Shown piece by piece: positions 59,701 through 64,000 of a stretch of 64,000 nt of DNA. This stretch comes from Streptomyces sp. NBC_01497 (lineage in GTDB: Bacteria; Actinomycetota; Actinomycetes; Streptomycetales; Streptomycetaceae). The position numbers and the translations under genes were made by a program. Each line of letters opens with the position of its first letter. The first letter of the stretch is position 1. The stretch covers positions 4,774,001-4,838,000 of the forward strand of contig NZ_CP109427.1 in assembly GCF_036250695.1 (NCBI RefSeq), given 5' to 3'. The notes beneath the pieces are model-generated. The model saw nothing but the letters and a program-made list of their open reading frames with translations, was not told the DNA's origin and made no database searches.

Positions 59701-60166
59701 TGTTGTTGAGAACGGTGAACACGGACACCCGCAGGTCCGTCGTGACGGCCTGCTGGTACCCGTCGGCCAGGAAGCCGGCGATCGCGCTGTCCCCCGCGGA
59801 CAGCGCCGTACTCGCGGCCTCCTGGGTCGAGGCGCCCGCGTAGGGCAGGGAGGAGACGACGGCGAAGCGGTTGTCGTCGGCCGTGGCGGCGGGAAGTCCG
59901 CTGGTGAGGAAGGTGGATACGGCCGCGGGGGAGGCGACCAGGGCTGCCGCGGCGGCGTCGCGGACGGACTGGCCGCCGGTCTGGTAGGCCCAGACGGCCT
60001 TGCCCCGGTCGGTGTCGGGCAGGCCGGTGCCGGTGTCCCCGTCGCCGGTGGCGTCGGCCCACGCGGGCGTGGCGGCCAGGGTGGCGAGGGAGGGCAGGGC
60101 GGGGAGGGCGGCCCCCGCGGCGAGGACCTTGAGCAGCTTGCGTCTGTCCCACAAAGGCGCTGACAA
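56792..60166 (-). CDS. Giant exported ALF-repeat protein, possible polymorphic toxin or surface protein
   Basis: An 1124-residue exported protein. A Tat-like signal (DRRKLLKVLAAGAALPALPS, cleavage after AWA near residue 37) precedes an ALF-repeat block (about 55-260; units resemble AANTALS...LRTFLQ, AQRALSDGSPEAIHQFLV). An alanine-rich coiled coil follows (about 265-615), then a second ALF block (about 620-800) and a second Ala-rich coil (to about 970). The last 140 residues (YADWGIWPEDIGSAEDWAEV, then hydrophobic VGTAGVAIAVGGLFLP and GMFLVDGIFMGQGALLRKFG) look like a pretoxin/hydrophobic tip. ALF-repeat proteins in actinomycetes usually carry a C-terminal toxin; none is clear here. TTG 60166 is the start (AAAGGG upstream). 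Partner: the small membrane protein downstream. Confidence 0.85.
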   Translation of the reverse strand: MSAPLWDRRKLLKVLAAGAALPALPSLATLAATPAWADATGDGDTGTGLPDTDRGKAVWAYQTGGQSVRDAAAAALVASPAAVSTFLTSGLPAATADDNRFAVVSSLPYAGASTQEAASTALSAGDSAIAGFLADGYQQAVTTDLRVSVFTVLNNSGTAVKDAANTALSTNTLKSLRTFLQETQYTAQQQDERVEVFTILATASPEVATYAQRALSDGSPEAIHQFLVSGQYIARARDEESATIDQLVAIVEREGQQAKLQTEQAVTASDQAKKAAAEAKAAAQKAAAEAAAAKDDVAKSAAAAGAAASAARGAAGAANTAIAASRTAQSASSRAAQAAQAAAAAAASAGSAASRAYRAAIAASKDASAASAARQAAQGARTAASRARTAAAAAGQAAIASQQASSAGASAANAAQNAAAAANAAADAATSAGVATSQAAAARQAAAEASAAAARATRAANTAQTLANRAASFAGVARDAANSAADHADAAADAADEAAEHAGEAVEYAKRSTAYAKAAVEAADTAADTVKQAMDVEEAARTAESDRIAQDTELGVEQARLAAQSEADDTAKADKQRTQAEKTSQDVKDALAAAATALGAQDAATAATDGRKAALLLLDSTGTWTREAAAFALAGQDEDVVNWLETDRAIAEQQDDRETVLAVAQVSTSAVAEAAADALASDDPDALRTFLETGATEAGATDNRVKVFSLLGNNPGEAVKAGAQAALADGSAQALHQFLTIDLLAAIKQDDQVEVFRLLGTGGPYMRSAAQIVLESSARMRRNFIIHDQFDIARLDQDDATHVAAIRAAIAHAANVAATAQQDAALASKAAAEANQAAQEAADWASKAQGYADDAADSAKEAKDNADAADKSAADAAKSAATAKQAAVVAQGAARTANYSMRQAATSAQQAVSSAASAQASAASAQASAVQAGKDAKAAADAATQARQIATAKARAEAAAAAKKAAEAAKQHQADGTNPSQTEDNDEPWYADWGIWPEDIGSAEDWAEVTHHWSSLVGTAGVAIAVGGLFLPPPLDAGAEAVALGVGEASWGIHGVSTVLDGFAYGWTSSQFQSSLGMFLVDGIFMGQGALLRKFGGEEAEQLGGKLVHVGTEAATTVVGWLTW

Positions 60167-60655
60167 GAGGTGACCCTTTCCGTGTGGATACGACGGTGTG
60201 GAAACGCGCGTGGCGCCTTCCTGCCCGCTCGAAAGGAAAGGGGGCGGGGCGCCGTTTTCGAATCCGACCCTACAGAGGCTCGGGGGCTTGTGAGGGCGGA
60301 ATTCTCGGGGACGGGGAGAATCTTGCCGGATTACTTACCTATGACCAGTTTTTGAATCTCCGGTGACCTTCACCCGAACTCCACAGGTGGACTTAACCTT
60401 TCCATCAGGTGACATGGGCCACAACGGGTGTTGGGCCTTTCTGCCGCTTTGGACAGTTTTATTTGACTGGACAGACCGTGAACTGTGGAGATTTGATGCA
60501 TCAGGCCGAGAGTGCCGGGGGGTGATCGGCTCGGCGGACTCCCAAGAATGACGCTGCCCCCTGGACGGAATTCCGGAGGGACGCACGGCCATGCCCATTT
60601 ATGGGCGCGTGTGTGAGGGTCAATTTTTTATCGGGAACGACCGTTGGGGGCTGCA
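60167..60655. other. 489-bp divergent intergenic region, AT-richer than its surroundings
   Basis: This gap between the divergent ALF-repeat and secreted-protein genes has the lowest GC content in the window (many TTT/ATT runs near 60330-60480 and 60621-60632). TTGACT at 60465-60470 is a candidate -35 for the downstream gene, but I cannot place a good -10. No ORF with coding character is seen. Confidence 0.4.
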
Positions 60656-61201
60656 ATGAATAAACGTGGCAGAAAGAATCCGGGACCGATGCGTCTCGTG
60701 GCGCGCACGCTGGGCGCCGCCCTGGCCGCCGGTGCCCTCGCCTGGCTCGGGATGAGCGGCGGCACGGCGGGAGCGCCGGCCGCCCACGGTGACGGCGCCG
60801 CCCTGGGGGCCGTCGCCGACGATGCCCCGGGCTACGCCGTGGAGGATTTCGCCTACCCGGGGGCGGACAAGATCCTCGCCGAGAAGAACATCGTCCTCAA
60901 ACGCGGCGACGGTCACATCACGCTCGCCGACTGCGAGGACGGCACGGGACAGCTCCAGTTCTGGTCCCGCAAGAACGAGGAGGTCTGCTTCGAGGTCAAG
61001 GGCGACTCCGGCTGGCTGACCCTGGAGATCCCCTCGGTCTACGGCGTCAACGGCAACGACTACGCGACCCAGGTCGACATGACCACGGGCGACGAGACGA
61101 AGACCTTCGACGTTCCGAAGAACCAGTTCGCCCCCATCGGGCAGAGCGCGGACCCGGACGGCCGCGACTTCGTTCTCGTGGAGATCAGGTCCTCCAAGTG
61201 A
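60656..61201 (+). CDS. Secreted protein of unknown function
   Basis: A 181-residue secreted protein. A signal peptide (MRLVARTLGAALAAGALAWL, cleavage near GAPA) precedes a mature domain of about 130 residues: EDFAYPGADKILAEKNIVLK, DGHITLADCEDGTGQLQFWS, ENEEVCFEVKG-like NEEVCFEVKGDSGWLTLEIP, and FVLVEIRSS at the end. Two Cys could form a disulfide. The strand-rich pattern suggests a small beta-sandwich. ATG 60656 follows GTTGGGGGC. The trypsin-fold gene begins 76 bp later in the same direction, so the two may be co-expressed. No family recognised. Confidence 0.75.
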   Translation: MNKRGRKNPGPMRLVARTLGAALAAGALAWLGMSGGTAGAPAAHGDGAALGAVADDAPGYAVEDFAYPGADKILAEKNIVLKRGDGHITLADCEDGTGQLQFWSRKNEEVCFEVKGDSGWLTLEIPSVYGVNGNDYATQVDMTTGDETKTFDVPKNQFAPIGQSADPDGRDFVLVEIRSSK

Positions 61202-61277
61202 CCCTTGAAAACGCCATGTTGATCCGTTTCCGGCGCCCCTTCGCCTTCCGCAGACCCCCCGTCCCAGGAGTCATGGC

Positions 61278-63482
61278 ATGACACACAGCAGACGCATGCG
61301 CTTCGGCGCGGCGGCGACCGCCCTGGCCGCGGCCTCGATCGCGCTGGGCACCGCGCCCGCGTCGGCGGTGACCGGCGACCCGGTCGCCGGCACCACGTTC
61401 AGCTACAGCGCCCAGCTCGTCGTCGGCGACCACGACCGCGGCTGCTCGGCGGTTTTGGTCGACCCCGAGTGGCTGCTGACCGCCGCGAGTTGCTTCGCCG
61501 ACGACCCGGCCACGAGCCTCGCGGTGCCCGCGGGCAAGCCGAAGCTGAGCACGACCGCGACCATCGGGCGCTCCGACCTCACCAGCACCGCCGGCGCGGT
61601 ACGCGATGTCGTCCAACTCGTGCCGCGTACCGACCGCGACGTGGTGCTGGCCCGCCTGAACCGGCCGGTCACCAACGTCGCCCCCATCGCCCTCGCCACC
61701 GCCGCGCCGACCGCGGGCGAGGAGCTGCAGTTCGCCGGGTACGGGCGCAGCACGACCGAGTGGGCACCGCTGGCGCTGCACGCGGGCACGCTCTCGGTGG
61801 ATGCCACCGGTGCCACCAGCGCCACGTTCACCGGCAAGGACGCCGCCGCCTGTATGGGCGACACCGGCGGCCCCGTGGTCCGCACGGCGAACGGGACGCC
61901 CCAGCTCGCGGCCCTGACCAGCCGGTCCTACCAGGGCGGTTGCTTCGGCACGGACCCGGCGGAGACCCGCACGGGCGGTGTCGCGGCCCGCGTCGACGAC
62001 CTGGGGTCCTGGCTGGAGAGCACGGTGGGCGCGAGCCGCGTCACCGACTTCAACTGCGACGGCATCGAGGATGTCGCGGTCTCCGACCCGAAGGCGACCG
62101 TGGGCGGCCACGCGGGCGCGGGCCTCGTCCGCATCGTCTACGGCGGCGGGAAGGGCACCGACGAGATCACGCAGGACCTCGACTGGGTCCCGGGCGCGTC
62201 CGAGGCCGACGACTGGTTCGGTGAGGCCCTCGCGACCGTCGACTACAACGAGGACGGCTGCGGCGACCTGGTCGTCGGCACCCCGTCCGAGGACCTGGGC
62301 AGCGCTGCCGACGCGGGGATGGTCGACGTTCTGTACGGGGCCCCCGGCGGTCTCGGTACGGGAACGACGAAGTACAGCCACTTCGAGCAGGGTTCGGGCA
62401 CCGGTTCCATCAAGGCGGGCACGAACGAGGCGGGCGACCGCATGGGCCAGGCCCTCGCCGCCGGGACCACGGCCGCCGGTGAGCCCTACCTGGTGATCGG
62501 CGCGCCCGGCGAGGCCATCGGCTCCGTCGCGGGCGCGGGCGACGCGTACTACGTGCACGGCGACACCAGCGTCACCATCGACCAGGACAGCCCGGACGTC
62601 CCCGGCGCCGTGGAAGCCGGTGACGCCTTCGGCACCGCCATCGCCGCCGACGCGAACCACATCGCCATCTCGGCCCCGCACGACGCCATCGGGGCCGACA
62701 AGGACGCGGGCAACCTGCAGGTCTTCGACCAGAAGCTCACCAGCGCGGGCCTGCCGACCCCGCTGTTCGGTCTCGACCAGGACTCGGCGGCGGTCTCCGG
62801 TGGCGCCGAGCCGGGCGACCTGTTCGGCGCGTCCCTCGCGATGGTCCCGTACCGCACGCAGGGCGAGGCCGCGGCCACCGACTCCGTCCTCGTGGCCGGT
62901 TCGCCAGGCGAGGCCCTGACGATCGCGGGCGCGGACAAGGCGGGGGCGGGCATGGTCGAGTCGTTCGACCTCACCGCGGCCGGCACGTTCAGCCAGCTCA
63001 ACTGGTACTCGCAGGGCACCGGTGACGACGACGTGTCCGGCGCCGCGGAGGCCGGCGACCACTTCGGCCAGACCGTGGCCGCCGTGAACACCGCGCCGCG
63101 CGCGGTGAGCACGGGGGCGACCCTCAAGATGGCGGTCGGCGAGCCGGACGAAGCCATCGGCGACCTGGCCGGTGCGGGAGCCGTCAGCACCTTCTCCCTC
63201 CTGGGCGCGCCCGGCGCGAACGACAGGTGGCTGGAGGCGGGCGACGGGGACGGCATTCCCGGGACTCCGGGCGCGAAGCAGTACGTGGGGCAGAGCCTGC
63301 ACTACACCGGCTCGGCGCTGGACGTCGGCATGCCCTACGGTCCGGCCAGTTACGGCGCCGTGTACGCCCTGCCGCTGTCCAATGTGACCGCGGGCGGCGC
63401 GGTCGCCCCGGTCACCGCGTACGAGCCGGGCAAGGGCGGCCTGCCGGCCGCCGGCGTCCGGTTCGGCTACGTGGTCCGCTGA
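61278..63482 (+). CDS. Secreted trypsin-fold pseudoprotease with FG-GAP repeats
   Basis: A 734-residue secreted protein. The signal peptide ends APASA (residue 30). A trypsin-like domain spans 35-240: VLVDPEWLLTAASCFADD holds the block where catalytic His is expected, but it reads Ser71-Cys72; Asp121 is present (TDRDVVLARL); the nucleophile block reads CMGDTGGPV, with Thr196 for Ser. Both changes should abolish classical proteolysis. About seven integrin-like FG-GAP units follow (DFNCDGIEDVAVSDP, DYNEDGCGDLVVGTP, LGQALAAG-like, and later GDHFGQTVAAVN, GEPDEAIGDLAGAG). ATG 61278 follows CCAGGAGTC. It may bind carbohydrate or protein ligands. Conserved family substitution or decay cannot be told apart from this alone. 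Confidence 0.88.
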   Translation: MTHSRRMRFGAAATALAAASIALGTAPASAVTGDPVAGTTFSYSAQLVVGDHDRGCSAVLVDPEWLLTAASCFADDPATSLAVPAGKPKLSTTATIGRSDLTSTAGAVRDVVQLVPRTDRDVVLARLNRPVTNVAPIALATAAPTAGEELQFAGYGRSTTEWAPLALHAGTLSVDATGATSATFTGKDAAACMGDTGGPVVRTANGTPQLAALTSRSYQGGCFGTDPAETRTGGVAARVDDLGSWLESTVGASRVTDFNCDGIEDVAVSDPKATVGGHAGAGLVRIVYGGGKGTDEITQDLDWVPGASEADDWFGEALATVDYNEDGCGDLVVGTPSEDLGSAADAGMVDVLYGAPGGLGTGTTKYSHFEQGSGTGSIKAGTNEAGDRMGQALAAGTTAAGEPYLVIGAPGEAIGSVAGAGDAYYVHGDTSVTIDQDSPDVPGAVEAGDAFGTAIAADANHIAISAPHDAIGADKDAGNLQVFDQKLTSAGLPTPLFGLDQDSAAVSGGAEPGDLFGASLAMVPYRTQGEAAATDSVLVAGSPGEALTIAGADKAGAGMVESFDLTAAGTFSQLNWYSQGTGDDDVSGAAEAGDHFGQTVAAVNTAPRAVSTGATLKMAVGEPDEAIGDLAGAGAVSTFSLLGAPGANDRWLEAGDGDGIPGTPGAKQYVGQSLHYTGSALDVGMPYGPASYGAVYALPLSNVTAGGAVAPVTAYEPGKGGLPAAGVRFGYVVR

Positions 63483-63599
63483 CGGACCGACGGACTGACT
63501 GACGGACCGACGACCGGCAGGCCGACGACCGGCAGACGAGGGGCTCGCGGGCCTCTCGCCTGCCGGTGACAGGCTGCCGTGCACCCCGGCACGCCCGAC

Positions 63600-63650
63600 G
63601 GGACGGGCCCGCCGCTTCGAGGAGACCCTTCGAAGCGGCGGGCCCGTCCC
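63600..63650. terminator. Long bidirectional terminator
   Basis: A perfect 21-bp inverted repeat: first arm 63600-63620 (starts GGGACGGGCCCGCCGCTTCG), loop 63621-63629, second arm 63630-63650. It lies between the convergent trypsin-fold and binding-protein genes. Upstream are short repeats of GACGGACCGAC and GACGACCGGCAG. Confidence 0.95.
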
Positions 63651-63653
63651 GGG

Positions 63654-64000
63654 TCAGCCGGTCGGCAGGTCCGAGCCCACCAGCGTCTTCGCCACGTTCA
63701 CGAAGCCCTTCTTCTGCGCCACGAGCCGCCCGTCGCGGACCACTTGGTAGGTCACGTCCGCGTTGACGATCCGGGGAAAGCCGGGCGCGCCCAGCATGTC
63801 CGCGTAGCGCCAGCGCAGCGGCGGGGTCAGCCCGCCCGTGCGCACCGTCGTGCCGTCGTCGAGGGCGTCGATGATCTTGCCCGAGTCGACCTGGTCGCCC
63901 TTGATGGACGAGACGACCTGCTGGAGCGCGGTGTAGGCGATCCACGTGGTCTGCACGCCCGCGTTGGCGGCGTCGATCGTGTTGTCCTCGAACGCCTCCT
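63654..64000 (-). CDS. ABC transporter substrate-binding protein (branched-chain amino-acid type), C-terminal part
   Basis: Only the last 115 or so codons are in the window; the gene continues beyond base 64000. The visible part reads AFEDNTIDAANAGVQTTWIAY, then LQQVVSSIKGDQVDSGKIID and DGTTVRTGGLTPPLRWRYAD, ending GFVNVAKTLVGSDLPTG. These match the C-terminal lobe of Peripla_BP_6-type lipoproteins that bind branched-chain amino acids or related ligands for ABC import. The signal peptide and N-lobe are not visible. The strong terminator at 63600-63650 ends its transcript. Confidence 0.85.
   Translation of the reverse strand, partial: EAFEDNTIDAANAGVQTTWIAYTALQQVVSSIKGDQVDSGKIIDALDDGTTVRTGGLTPPLRWRYADMLGAPGFPRIVNADVTYQVVRDGRLVAQKKGFVNVAKTLVGSDLPTG

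Overview
The window is chromosomal DNA of very high G+C. Third codon positions are strongly G/C-biased, GTG and TTG starts are common, and gene-pair overlaps of the ATGA/GTGA type are frequent. The families present point to Streptomyces or a close relative: DUF397 proteins, ALF-repeat secreted proteins, many TetR regulators, a Tat-exported rhamnosidase-type hydrolase and a DmdR1/IdeR iron regulator. From memory, the order serC, pdxH, UPF0309 SIS protein, dmdR1 matches a conserved core stretch of Streptomyces chromosomes. Accessory genes are inserted between these markers. No tRNA, rRNA, CRISPR array, insertion sequence or phage gene was recognised.

Layout. 1-9.5 kb: the end of a MarR regulator, an MFS exporter, an RNA 2',3'-cyclic phosphodiesterase, an aldo/keto reductase, a CmtR-like metal sensor overlapping a CDF-like transporter, a GDSL/SGNH hydrolase, a surface-anchored propeller-like protein and serC. 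9.8-15.4 kb: an EamA transporter behind a large dyad, a frameshifted PAS gene, a PIG-V-like glycosyltransferase, and a TetR/aldo-keto reductase pair sharing a 39-bp operator/promoter. That pair is followed by 44-bp tandem hairpin repeats. 15.5-24 kb: an Atu-like catabolic cluster (AtuA, two acyl-CoA carboxylase subunits, acyl-CoA dehydrogenase, enoyl-CoA hydratase, TetR) behind a palindromic operator. 24-31 kb: pdxH, a large SMI1/KNR4 protein, a PAS protein, a SIS isomerase-like protein and a secreted membrane-anchored protein. 31-40 kb: a GH78-like rhamnosidase, three SDR/hydrolase-type enzymes (two lacking key catalytic residues), a truncated XRE regulator with two DUF397 partners, and dmdR1. 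40-48 kb: a TetR/SDR pair, a second SDR, an ABC exporter, and a divergent CcdC-like/sensor kinase/response regulator operon. 48-64 kb: a GH106-like rhamnosidase, an orphan prim-pol-like gene, a TPR regulator, a phospho-target-like membrane protein, a giant ALF-repeat protein with a small membrane partner, a secreted protein, a trypsin-fold protein with FG-GAP repeats that lacks catalytic His and Ser, and the end of a branched-chain amino-acid-type binding protein.

How parts fit together. The two extracellular rhamnosidase-type enzymes (31 kb and 48 kb) share LacI-type operators (TGAAACGTTTCA and variants) just downstream of similar TTGACG promoters. They look like one regulon under a repressor encoded elsewhere. 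The Atu-like cluster should convert a branched or unsaturated acyl-CoA by dehydrogenation, carboxylation and hydration, but it has no acyl-CoA ligase in the window. The CmtR-like gene, its operator and the transporter form a compact metal-efflux module. The most unusual items are the ALF-repeat/membrane-protein pair, the set of catalytically altered enzymes, the 44-bp hairpin repeats, and the recombination scar at 34.9 kb.
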